The translations under genes and the position numbers were made by a program. Shown here piece after piece: positions 1-7,156 of a stretch of 36,969 nt of DNA. Origin of the DNA: JBGQDM01 sp041495845 (GTDB lineage Bacteria > Acidobacteriota > Terriglobia > Terriglobales > Acidobacteriaceae). The notes below the pieces were generated by a model. The model saw only the letters and a list, made by a program, of their open reading frames with translations. It did no database searches and was not told the origin of the DNA. Location of the stretch: the NCBI GenBank assembly GCA_041495845.1, contig JBGQDM010000020.1, positions 1 to 36,969 on the forward strand, read 5' to 3'. Position 1 is the first letter of the stretch. Each line of letters starts with the position of its first letter.

Positions 1-1
1 C

Positions 2-793
2 ATCTCCTATTTGAATACCGCGCCGCTGATGTGGGACTTCGAACACGGCGCTGCCGGGCGGGATTTTGAGATTACCTACACCCTGCCGGCAGCGTGCGCC
101 CGGGCGCTGGCCGAGGGAACGGCGGACATTGGCATCATTCCGGCGGCGGCGTATGCGAGTCTGCCGGGGCTGGTGATTCTTCCCAACGTAGCGATTGCGG
201 CGCAGCGGGCGGTGCGATCCATTCTGCTGGTGAGCCGGAAGCCGCTGGCGGAGGTGCGGTCGGTGGCGTTGGACACTTCATCCATAACTTCAGTGGCATT
301 ATGTAAAGTGTTACTGGAGAAGTGGTTAGGAGGTAGACGAGAATACCGGCCGATGGCGCCGAATCTCTCCGCCATGCTGGCGGAGTGCGACGCCGGTCTG
401 GTGATTGGCGACCCGGCACTGCTGATTGATCGCTCGCTGTTTCATACGCTCGACCTCGCCGAAGAGTGGCTGCGCTTTACCGGCAAGCCGTTTGTATTCG
501 CCTTCTGGGCAGTGCGGGAAGCGGCGCTGAAGGAGGTCGCTCCCGGGCTGGATCTCGCGGCAGTATTCCAGACTTCGCGGGATCACGGGCTGTTGCCGGA
601 AAACCTGGCGCTGATCTGCCGCGAGTGGGCGCAACGCTTGCGCATGGACGAAGCCGACGTGCGCAGTTATCTCACCGAAAACATTTTCTACTGGCTCGAC
701 GAGGCGTGCCTGGGCGGGCTGCGTCTTTACTACCGACTGGCAGCGGAGTGTGGAGCGTTGCCGACAGCACCGGAACTGCGCTTCCTGGGCTGA
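2..793 (+). CDS. mqnA: MqnA, chorismate dehydratase (5' end outside window)
   Basis: Menaquinone biosynthesis by the futalosine route: MqnA dehydrates chorismate to 3-[(1-carboxyvinyl)oxy]benzoate in the cytoplasm. The open frame begins at the window edge with ISYLNTAPL, the family's near-N-terminal signature. Only a short stretch with the start codon is therefore missing, and the TTG at 11 is an internal Leu codon, not the start. The fold is that of a periplasmic-binding-protein-like enzyme: a GTADIGIIPAAAY segment early, an RSILLVSRKP strand, and a GLVIGDPALL segment midway, all typical of MqnA/MqnD. mqnC follows 350 bases downstream and mqnD lies at 6207, so three pathway genes are present. 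Identification is by motif and context and is firm. Confidence 0.93.
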   Translation: MSYLNTAPLMWDFEHGAAGRDFEITYTLPAACARALAEGTADIGIIPAAAYASLPGLVILPNVAIAAQRAVRSILLVSRKPLAEVRSVALDTSSITSVALCKVLLEKWLGGRREYRPMAPNLSAMLAECDAGLVIGDPALLIDRSLFHTLDLAEEWLRFTGKPFVFAFWAVREAALKEVAPGLDLAAVFQTSRDHGLLPENLALICREWAQRLRMDEADVRSYLTENIFYWLDEACLGGLRLYYRLAAECGALPTAPELRFLG

Positions 794-829
794 CTGTCTG
801 GGGCGCTTTCTGGCGGAAGGGGCGCTTCG

Positions 830-835
830 TATAAT
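830..835 (+). promoter_or_regulatory. -10 box TATAAT before the small membrane protein
   Basis: A perfect TATAAT lies 37 bases before the GTG at 872. No convincing -35 is visible (TTTCTG at 807 is weak). It suggests that the small membrane protein, and possibly mqnC, have their own start site inside the mqn stretch. Confidence 0.4.
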
Positions 836-871
836 GCAGTCCATCGGGGAGAGTTTCTGAGGAGAGCGCCT

Positions 872-1090
872 GTGCTGGATACGATTGGCTGGATTGCGAC
901 GGCTATTTTTTCGGTTTCATACTTTGTGCATAAGCCCGGACCGATGCGGTTAGTCCAGGGATTGGCCGCGGTATGTTGGATCGTGTACGGAGTGCTGCTG
1001 CACGCGCTGCCCATAATCGGCGCCAACATTATCGTGGCCAGCCTGGCGGTGTACTCGGCGTGGCGGACCAGGCGACTGGAGGCGGCGTAG
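872..1090 (+). CDS. Small membrane protein, YgjV/SemiSWEET-like
   Basis: A 72-residue protein with three hydrophobic segments (about residues 4-20, 27-44 and 47-64) and a basic, charged C-terminus. Size, the WIATAIFSVSY start and the internal VCWIVYGVLL segment resemble short bacterial YgjV-like or half-SWEET-like membrane proteins; the substrate, if any, is unknown. The GTG start is supported by GAGGAG at 859-864, 7 bases upstream. It sits between mqnA and mqnC on the same strand, with 57 bases to mqnC. Its place in the menaquinone stretch is suggestive but gives no proof of a related role. I am sure it is a gene, less sure of the family. Confidence 0.75.
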   Translation: MLDTIGWIATAIFSVSYFVHKPGPMRLVQGLAAVCWIVYGVLLHALPIIGANIIVASLAVYSAWRTRRLEAA

Positions 1091-1093
1091 CTT

Positions 1094-1123
1094 TTGCGCT
1101 GGCCCACTCTGCAACGATAGAAT
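1094..1123 (+). promoter_or_regulatory. Candidate promoter of mqnC
   Basis: TTGCGC at 1094-1099 and TAGAAT at 1118-1123 are separated by 18 bases, giving a predicted start near 1130 and a leader of about 18 bases. The -10 matches 5 of 6 consensus positions and the -35 only 3 of 6, so this is tentative. Confidence 0.35.
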
Positions 1124-1147
1124 GAAGAAGATTCACGGCCTCGACAC

Positions 1148-2194
1148 ATGTCTCTGACAAAGCAACAGGCGCTTGATCTGTTCCACTCCGATGACTTGAT
1201 TGGCATTGGCATGGAAGCCGATGCCGTGCGCCGCCGTCTGCATCCCGAGGGCGTGGCCAGCTACGTCATTGACCGCAATATCAATTACACAAATTTTTGT
1301 ACTGAGTACTGCACCTTCTGCGCGTTTTACCGGCCGCTGAAGGGGGCGATGGCCAAGGAAGGCTACATCCTCGATTTCGAGACGATTTACGAAAAGGTGC
1401 GGGAAACAGTTGAGCTTGGCGGCACGGGCGTGCTGATGCAGGGCGGGCTGCATCCGGACCTCAAGATCGAGTGGCATACGCAGCTGTTGCGCGGCATCAA
1501 GCAGCGCTTTCCAAAGGTCCATTTGCACTGCTACTCGGCCTCAGAAATTCTCGCGATTGCGGGATATAGCCAGCTCAGCCTGCGCGACACGATTGCACAG
1601 TTGCGCGACGCCGGCCTCGACTCCATCCCCGGCGGTGGAGCGGAGATTCTGGATGATGAAGTGCGCTACCGCGTGGCGCGGCTGAAATGCCTGACCGAAG
1701 ACTGGATCTCGGTGCACCGCACCGCCCACCAACTCGGCATGCGCACCACCGCGACCATGATGTTTGGCGTGGGCGAAACCTACGAACATCGCGTCAACCA
1801 TTTTCAGGCGGTCTACGACCTGCAGGAAGAAACGGGCGGCTTCACGGCATTTATTCCCTGGAGTTTCCAGCCCAAAAACACCGCGCTCGGCGGACGCAAG
1901 TGGGACGAAGCGACAGCGGTTGAGTATTTGAAAGTGCTGGCCATCTCGCGGCTGTTTCTCTCCAACATTAAGAACGTGCAGTCGAGCTGGGTAACGCAAG
2001 GCCTGAAGGTCTGCCAGATGGGGCTGCGCTTCGGCGGCAACGATGTGGGCTCGGTGATGCTGGAAGAAAACGTGGTGCGGGCGGCGGGCGTGACCAATTG
2101 CACCACGGAGGAAGAACTGCGGCGGATCATCCGCGACGCCGGGTTCCGGCCCGCGCAGCGCGACACGCTCTATCGCACGTACTTCCTGAACTAG
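1148..2194 (+). CDS. mqnC: MqnC, cyclic dehypoxanthine futalosine synthase (radical SAM)
   Basis: Radical SAM enzyme that closes dehypoxanthine futalosine into its cyclic spiro form, the step before MqnD acts. The 4Fe-4S motif is C51-x3-C55-x2-C58 in NFCTEYCTFCAFYR, the arrangement specific to the MqnC/MqnE/CofH group. The 348-residue length is normal. Further family landmarks are LMQGGLHPDLKIEW, a DSIPGGGAEIL segment, and the C-terminal VMLEENVV segment typical of MqnC. There is no good Shine-Dalgarno sequence before the ATG. The gene lies downstream of mqnA on the same strand. Its TAG stop is followed directly by CTCGGG and a TACAAT at 2201 that may serve the next gene. Identification is firm. 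Confidence 0.95.
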   Translation: MSLTKQQALDLFHSDDLIGIGMEADAVRRRLHPEGVASYVIDRNINYTNFCTEYCTFCAFYRPLKGAMAKEGYILDFETIYEKVRETVELGGTGVLMQGGLHPDLKIEWHTQLLRGIKQRFPKVHLHCYSASEILAIAGYSQLSLRDTIAQLRDAGLDSIPGGGAEILDDEVRYRVARLKCLTEDWISVHRTAHQLGMRTTATMMFGVGETYEHRVNHFQAVYDLQEETGGFTAFIPWSFQPKNTALGGRKWDEATAVEYLKVLAISRLFLSNIKNVQSSWVTQGLKVCQMGLRFGGNDVGSVMLEENVVRAAGVTNCTTEEELRRIIRDAGFRPAQRDTLYRTYFLN

Positions 2195-2279
2195 CTCGGG
2201 TACAATACTCACGCTGTTCGCCCCGGAGCAACCATCCGCCGGGTCTGCCAAGGAATTTGCCCTGACCCTCATTGCTTAC

Positions 2280-3887
2280 ATGCATTCGTTTGCACTGGCT
2301 GGGCCACGCGGCCTGGGGCACTACTTCCGCCAGCATTTTCTCGACCGCACCTTCCTGGGGCTGTATTCCGTCACGCCGTTTGATCTGGCGCTGCTGATTC
2401 CCTACTTCACGGTGCTGGTGGTGCTGGCGGCTTACGGCGGGCACCGCTATTGGCTGGTCTATCTTTATTACAAATACAGAAAGAACCACACTGGGGAACC
2501 GTCGTCGCAGTTTGCCGAACTGCCGCGGGTAACGGTGCAGTTGCCGATCTTTAACGAACAGTTTGTGGTGGAGCGGCTGCTGGAATCCGTCTGCCGGATC
2601 GACTATCCGAAAGACAAGCTGGACATTCAACTGCTGGATGATTCGACGGACGAGACCGTCGAGGTGGCGCGCAACCTGGTGGAGCGCTTCGCCGCACTCG
2701 GTCATCCCATCAGCTATCACCATCGTGACAACCGCCAGGGGTATAAGGCGGGAGCGCTCGATGCCGGGCTGGCCAGCGCGCGGGGTGAGTTTGTCGCCAT
2801 TTTCGATGCCGACTTCACGCCGCCGGAAGATTTTCTGCTGCGCACCATTCATCATTTTGCCGAACCCGGGACCGGTATGGTGCAGACGCGCTGGACACAC
2901 ATCAACCGCAGCTACTCGCTGCTCACGGAGGTTGAGGCCATTTTGCTCGACGGCCACTTCGTGTTGGAGCATTCGGGCCGAGCGCGATCGGGCGTGTTTT
3001 TTAATTTCAATGGCACGGCCGGGGTGTGGCGGCGCTCGGCGATTGAGGAAGCGGGGGGCTGGCAGCACGACACACTGACCGAGGACACGGACCTCTCCTA
3101 CCGCGCGCAACTCAAGGGCTGGAAATTCGTTTATTTGCAGGACGTGGAGTGCCCGGCGGAGTTGCCGGTGGAAATGACGGCGTTCAAGACGCAGCAGGCG
3201 CGCTGGGCCAAGGGGCTGATCCAAGTGGGGAAGAAAATTTTGCCGCGGGTGCTGCGCAGCAAAGAGTCGCTGCACACCAAGGTTGAGGCCTGCTTCCACC
3301 TCACCGCGAATCTGAGCTATCCGCTGATGATTGTGCTCTCGGTGCTGCTGCTGCCGGCCATGATTATTCGCTCCTACCAGGGCTGGTTCCAGATGCTGTT
3401 TATCGACCTCCCGTTGTTTATGGCGTCCACGTTTTCGATTTCCAGCTTTTATCTGGTGTCACAAAGAGAATTGTTTCCGCGGAAATGGCCGCGGGCGTTG
3501 CTCTATCTCCCGTTTCTAATGTCGCTGGGCATTGGGTTGACGGTGACGAACACGGTGGCGGTGCTGGAAGCACTGGTGGGCAAGCAGACGGCGTTTGCGC
3601 GTACGCCCAAGTACCGTGTGGAGTCGAGAAAAGACAGAGTGCGGACTTCAAAATACCGGAAACGTCTGGGCTGGGTGCCGTGGGTGGAACTGCTGATCGG
3701 ATGTTATTTCGCTTCCACCGTCTACTACGCGATGACCACGGAGAACTACTTCACGGTGCCGTTTCTGCTGCTCTTCGTCATTGGCTACTGGTATACGGGA
3801 TTGATGTCGCTGTTTCAGGGACGCTTCACGGGCCTCGCGCTGGGCGGGGCCCAGGGGCGCGCCAAGCCGTATCCGGTGGGCATCTAG
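2280..3887 (+). CDS. Processive family-2 glycosyltransferase, membrane-bound, cellulose/mannan-synthase-like
   Basis: A 535-residue integral-membrane GT2 enzyme that would polymerise sugars from nucleotide-sugar donors across the inner membrane. The catalytic set is complete: DD at 120-121, DAD at 176-178, TED at 267-269 and QQARW (the QxxRW motif) at 305-309. Hydrophobic segments lie near residues 36-56 before the catalytic domain and at about 330-355, 365-395, 405-425, 470-490 and 495-515 after it. The overall form resembles CslA-type glucomannan synthases and short bacterial cellulose-synthase-like proteins. There is no PilZ domain and no bcsB or bcsC neighbour, so the product is unknown. 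No clear Shine-Dalgarno precedes the ATG; TACAAT at 2201-2206 may be its -10 box. It stands alone between mqnC and a peptidase. Confidence 0.88.
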   Translation: MHSFALAGPRGLGHYFRQHFLDRTFLGLYSVTPFDLALLIPYFTVLVVLAAYGGHRYWLVYLYYKYRKNHTGEPSSQFAELPRVTVQLPIFNEQFVVERLLESVCRIDYPKDKLDIQLLDDSTDETVEVARNLVERFAALGHPISYHHRDNRQGYKAGALDAGLASARGEFVAIFDADFTPPEDFLLRTIHHFAEPGTGMVQTRWTHINRSYSLLTEVEAILLDGHFVLEHSGRARSGVFFNFNGTAGVWRRSAIEEAGGWQHDTLTEDTDLSYRAQLKGWKFVYLQDVECPAELPVEMTAFKTQQARWAKGLIQVGKKILPRVLRSKESLHTKVEACFHLTANLSYPLMIVLSVLLLPAMIIRSYQGWFQMLFIDLPLFMASTFSISSFYLVSQRELFPRKWPRALLYLPFLMSLGIGLTVTNTVAVLEALVGKQTAFARTPKYRVESRKDRVRTSKYRKRLGWVPWVELLIGCYFASTVYYAMTTENYFTVPFLLLFVIGYWYTGLMSLFQGRFTGLALGGAQGRAKPYPVGI

Positions 3888-3909
3888 TACCGTGTGTGCG
3901 CGAGTTGCA

Positions 3910-3938
3910 GAGGTGCTTCGTTACGCTCAGCATGACAG
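3910..3938. repeat. Dispersed intergenic repeat, copy 1
   Basis: The stretch holds CTTCGTTACGCTCAGCATGA and matches, with a few changes, a second copy at 18189-18216. The shared core is CTTCG-N-TACGCTCAG-N-ATGACA-like. In one reverse frame this family encodes the CHPERSE-type string that I recall as a common false ORF in acidobacterial and other genomes. It is intergenic, between the glycosyltransferase and the M24 peptidase. Confidence 0.6.
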
Positions 3939-3988
3939 AGTGTGGGAGTTATTGAGACAGCCTCGTTCTCGGCAGAACCGGCATGGGG

Positions 3989-4018
3989 TTGCGGTTTGTG
4001 CCCGATCCCGAATACAAT
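3989..4018 (+). promoter_or_regulatory. Candidate promoter, nearly leaderless, of the M24 peptidase
   Basis: TTGCGG at 3989-3994 and TACAAT at 4013-4018 are separated by 18 bases. The predicted start, about 4025, is only two bases before the ATG at 4027, and no Shine-Dalgarno sequence is present. The mRNA may therefore be leaderless or nearly so. Confidence 0.4.
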
Positions 4019-4026
4019 CGCGCACC

Positions 4027-5367
4027 ATGCGAAAGCTTGCCTCTGTTCTTTTCCTACTCTCGGTAGCCGCCTGCGCCCTTGACCGTCAACCTAATGCCGA
4101 CTATCGCGCCCGGCGCGAAGCGGTGGCGCGCAAAGCAGAAAGCGGCGTGGTCCTGATCTTCGCCGCGGTTGAAGACGAGGGCCCGAACGCCATCTATGGG
4201 TTCCGCCAATCCGACAATTTCTATTATCTGAGCGGATGGACCGAACCCGGAGCAGCGCTGCTGATTGCGGCCGCGGTGGAAGCCAAAGAGAACAAGCCGG
4301 GTCGGCCCTACCAGGAAATTCTTTTCTTGCCGCCGCACGATGCCTCCGAGGAGAAGTGGACCGGACCAAAACTTGGCGCGGACGATCCCAAGGCCACGGG
4401 CCTTACCGGTTTTGACCGGGTGGAGCCGCTGACCAAGCTGGATGAGGAGTTGTCGCGATTCCTCTCCCGGGGCAGCACGCTCTACACGGAGAAATCCGAC
4501 GGCGCGGATTCCAACCGCAGTTCGGTAGCTTGGTTGAAGCGGACGAATGCCATTCCCAGCGGGGTGACGTATCAGTCGGCCTCGCCTCTGGTGACGTCGG
4601 TACGCACCATCAAGGACGCCGGCGAAATCGCGCTGATCCGCCACGCCACCGAAGCTTCGGTGGCCGCTCACATTGCCGCCATGCACGCTATGAGGCCGAG
4701 CCTGAACGAGCGCGACATTTCCGCCCTGATGCAGTACGAGTGGGGCAAGCGAGGCTGCGAACGGCCAGCCTATTCTCCGATTGTCGGCGCCGGCTTCAGC
4801 TCCACCGTGCTGCACTACTCGGATGATTCCGCCGTGATTCAAAATGGCGACATTGTGGTGATCGACGCGGCCGGAGAGTATTCGATGTACGCCTCGGACG
4901 TCACGCGGACGCTGCCGGCGAACGGCAAGTTCACACCGCGCCAGCGCGAAATCTATGACATCGTGCTGGGCGCGCAGGAAGCCGCCATTGCCGCCTTCCA
5001 GCCGGGGAAATCCACCATCGGGCGGGACAAGGGCCCCGACTCGCTCTTCAAGGCTGCCTACGACTACATCAATACCCACGGTAAAGACCTGCACGGCAAG
5101 CCGCTCGGCGAATACTTTATTCACGGGCTGAGCCACTACGTGGGGCTGAGTGTGCACGACGTAAACGACTACACGGTCCCGCTGGCGCCGGGCATGGTGT
5201 TCACCATCGAGCCCGGAATTTATATTCCGGAAGAGAGGCTCGGAGCGCGCATTGAAGACACGTTTTACGTGGACAAGGACGGGAAGCTGGTAAGTCTTTC
5301 AGCCGGAGCGCCGCGGAAGGCGGAAGATGTGGAGCGGATGATGGCCGCGCACACGCCCCTGCCGTAG
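4027..5367 (+). CDS. Exported Xaa-Pro aminopeptidase, M24 family, probable lipoprotein
   Basis: A 446-residue metallo-aminopeptidase that would remove N-terminal residues before proline. An aminopeptidase P N-terminal domain (about residues 20-180) precedes the pita-bread domain. The five metal ligands are visible in order: D in VVIDAAGEY, D in YASDVTRT, H in FIHGLSHYVG, E in FTIEPGIYI and E in ARIEDTFYV. The N-terminus is a signal sequence ending in SVAAC, a good lipobox with Cys16, so the enzyme is probably a lipoprotein; most PepP proteins are cytoplasmic. I chose the ATG at 4027 because the frame upstream (from 3892) runs through a dispersed repeat and the signal peptide begins exactly here. 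The TACAAT at 4013 points to a nearly leaderless transcript. Confidence 0.9.
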   Translation: MRKLASVLFLLSVAACALDRQPNADYRARREAVARKAESGVVLIFAAVEDEGPNAIYGFRQSDNFYYLSGWTEPGAALLIAAAVEAKENKPGRPYQEILFLPPHDASEEKWTGPKLGADDPKATGLTGFDRVEPLTKLDEELSRFLSRGSTLYTEKSDGADSNRSSVAWLKRTNAIPSGVTYQSASPLVTSVRTIKDAGEIALIRHATEASVAAHIAAMHAMRPSLNERDISALMQYEWGKRGCERPAYSPIVGAGFSSTVLHYSDDSAVIQNGDIVVIDAAGEYSMYASDVTRTLPANGKFTPRQREIYDIVLGAQEAAIAAFQPGKSTIGRDKGPDSLFKAAYDYINTHGKDLHGKPLGEYFIHGLSHYVGLSVHDVNDYTVPLAPGMVFTIEPGIYIPEERLGARIEDTFYVDKDGKLVSLSAGAPRKAEDVERMMAAHTPLP

Positions 5368-5403
5368 CCCGCCGGAGCGTTGGGTCTGGTATCCTAAACA
5401 ATC

Positions 5404-5571
5404 ATGCGGATGTTGTGGTGGTTTGCCGCGCTGAGCGCAAGTCTGGTCGTGGTGGCGGCGGTTTCGCTGACCGCCTATCTCCGCGTGCGGCGCCAGATGA
5501 AGGCCTCTGACGCGGCGCTGCAGGGCACCCTGGACGAAATCGAAAAAGAACGCCGGACCGAAAAGTCCTAG
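5404..5571 (+). CDS. 55-residue single-span membrane protein
   Basis: A short frame, ATG to TAG, with one clear hydrophobic span (about residues 4-25, starting MRMLWWFAAL), then a basic patch (RVRRQMK) and a charged helical tail rich in Glu, Lys and Arg. The topology would be N-out/C-in by the positive-inside rule. It lies 36 bases after the M24 peptidase and 21 bases before bioY on the same strand, so it is likely co-transcribed with bioY. I recognise no family. Codon use (third-position G/C) matches its neighbours, which supports coding. Confidence 0.55.
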   Translation: MRMLWWFAALSASLVVVAAVSLTAYLRVRRQMKASDAALQGTLDEIEKERRTEKS

Positions 5572-5592
5572 TTTCGCGCGAGGAAGATCACG

Positions 5593-6171
5593 ATGTCGAA
5601 GGCCGCAGTCAACACGCTGAATCCGATAGAAGCGCAGCCACTCTCCTGGCCGATGCAGGCGGTGGTCGTGGTAAGCGCCAGCCTGTTCGTGGCCCTGTGC
5701 GCGCGGATCACGGTGCCGCTTCCCTTCACCCCGGTACCGTTGACGCTGCAGAATTTTGCCGTGCTGTTAGTGGGGATGGTCCTCGGCAGCCGCCGCGGCT
5801 TTGCTGTCCTGGCACTGTATTTATTTGAGGGCGCTACCGGAATGCCCGTCTTCAACCCCACCGGCCCGGGTGGAATTGCCCAGTTGCTGGGACCGACGGG
5901 CGGGTTTCTGATGGCGTACCCCGTGGTGGCTTTTGTGGCAGGATGGCTGACGGAGCGCGCCGAGCGAACATTTCTCCGATCGGCCCTGGCCGGATTGGCA
6001 GCTGAAGTATGGTTGTTCGCCGGCGGTCTGGGCTGGCTTGTCTACCTCACTCACTCCGCCGGCATGGCGTTGCGGCTGGGCCTGTACTGGTTCTTGTTCG
6101 CGGAAGTCATCAAGATTTTGCTGGCGGCGCGCGTCAGCACCACACTGCGGCGCAATTTCCGCGTTGCCTGA
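5593..6171 (+). CDS. bioY: BioY, biotin transporter substrate-binding (S) component
   Basis: A 192-residue integral-membrane protein with about six spans, the S component of ECF-type biotin uptake. The family signatures are clear: ITVPLPFTPVPLTLQNFAV near residue 40, then GSRRGFAVLALYLFEG, and GPTGGFLMAYPVVAF near 100, which is the strongly conserved BioY core. No bioM/bioN ATPase or transmembrane genes are nearby, so it either works alone, as some BioY proteins are reported to do, or shares a distant energising module. AGGAAG at 5581-5586 sits 6 bases before the ATG. It is flanked by a small membrane protein and mqnD. Confidence 0.93.
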   Translation: MSKAAVNTLNPIEAQPLSWPMQAVVVVSASLFVALCARITVPLPFTPVPLTLQNFAVLLVGMVLGSRRGFAVLALYLFEGATGMPVFNPTGPGGIAQLLGPTGGFLMAYPVVAFVAGWLTERAERTFLRSALAGLAAEVWLFAGGLGWLVYLTHSAGMALRLGLYWFLFAEVIKILLAARVSTTLRRNFRVA

Positions 6172-6206
6172 CATTTCGTTGCGTACCACCCGAGATCATT
6201 CAACTG

Positions 6207-7073
6207 ATGCCGACTGATACCAGCCAAGCCGTCCGCGAAATCACCATCGCCCATAGCCCTGACTCGGACGATGCCTTCATGTTCTACGGCCTCGCCACCA
6301 ACAAGGTGCGCGTGCCCGGCCTGCGCTTTACCCACACGCTGTGCGACATTGAAACCCTGAACCGCAAGGCTATGGACGGCGGCGTGTATGACGTCACCGC
6401 GATATCTTTCCATGCCTACCCTTATCTGCAGGACCAATACGCACTGATGCCGAGTGGAGGCAGCGTAGGCGATGGCTATGGACCGATGATTGTAGCGACG
6501 CGGCCCTTCAGCGTGGATGAGGTGAAACTTCACCGCATCGCTGTACCGGGAACGCTGACTACGGCGTATCTCGCGCTGCAGTTGTTTGCGCCGGGGATCG
6601 AAACGGAAGTCGTGCCCTTTGATCAGATCATTCCGCAAATCGTCGATGGGCGCTTTGAAGCCGGGCTGATCATTCACGAAGGCCAGCTCACCTATTCGAA
6701 GGCGGGTTTGCAACGCGTGGTCGATCTGGGACGCTGGTGGCAACAGATGACGGGATTGCCGCTGCCACTGGGCGGCAATGCCATCCGCCGCTCGCTGGGG
6801 CCGGTGCTGATTGCGAGCGTTTGCCAGGCGTTGCGCGAGAGCATTCAGTACGCGCTCGACCATCGCGAGGAGGCGCTCGCCTATGCCATGCAGTTTGCCC
6901 GCGACCTGGACACGCAATCCGCCGACAAGTTCGTTGGCATGTACGTGAACGAACGCACCCTGGACTACGGCCCCGATGGCCGCGAAGCGATACGCCGATT
7001 GTTGGACATGGGACACGCGGCGGGAATCATTCCCATGGTGCCGCGGGTGGAGTTTGTGGAAGGTAGCTCCTAG
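6207..7073 (+). CDS. mqnD: MqnD, 1,4-dihydroxy-6-naphthoate synthase
   Basis: Last of the specific futalosine-pathway enzymes: it cleaves cyclic dehypoxanthine futalosine to 1,4-dihydroxy-6-naphthoate. At 288 residues it has the expected length. The hallmark opening TIAHSPDSDDAFMFYGL is followed by DVTAISFHAYPYL, a GDGYGPMIVA strand and the LIIHEGQLTY segment with its conserved His. An in-frame start at 6009 exists, but it would overlap bioY in another frame and add residues without family character. The ATG at 6207 starts just before the conserved region. The TAG stop coincides with the beginning of an AGCT-rich repeat. It converges with the M49-like gene. Confidence 0.94.
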   Translation: MPTDTSQAVREITIAHSPDSDDAFMFYGLATNKVRVPGLRFTHTLCDIETLNRKAMDGGVYDVTAISFHAYPYLQDQYALMPSGGSVGDGYGPMIVATRPFSVDEVKLHRIAVPGTLTTAYLALQLFAPGIETEVVPFDQIIPQIVDGRFEAGLIIHEGQLTYSKAGLQRVVDLGRWWQQMTGLPLPLGGNAIRRSLGPVLIASVCQALRESIQYALDHREEALAYAMQFARDLDTQSADKFVGMYVNERTLDYGPDGREAIRRLLDMGHAAGIIPMVPRVEFVEGSS

Positions 7074-7102
7074 CTCCTAAGCTCTTAGCTTCTAGCTTTC
7101 AG
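7064..7102. repeat. AGCT-rich degenerate tandem repeat at the mqnD stop, copy 1
   Basis: Repeated units of the form TAGCTCC, TAGCTCC, TAAGCTC, TTAGCTTC, TAGCTTTC, AGC run through the last codons and TAG stop of mqnD. Related sequence follows nuoB (12521-12550) and the DoxX gene (19683-19711), and a weaker version follows the methyltransferase at 19230. The shared words are TAGCT and AGCTTTCAGC. Confidence 0.6.
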
Positions 7103-7156
7103 CGACCGGCTCTCATCTTTCAGAGGCACCCTCTTCTCCCCACACGCTAAGCACCT

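Noticed and set aside
2280..3887. Calling the glycosyltransferase a bacterial cellulose synthase (BcsA)
   Set aside because: It is shorter than BcsA, lacks a PilZ domain and has no bcs neighbours; the product is left open.
3892..4026. Upstream extension of the M24 peptidase
   Set aside because: The frame is open but runs through the dispersed repeat; the signal peptide and lipobox start at 4027.
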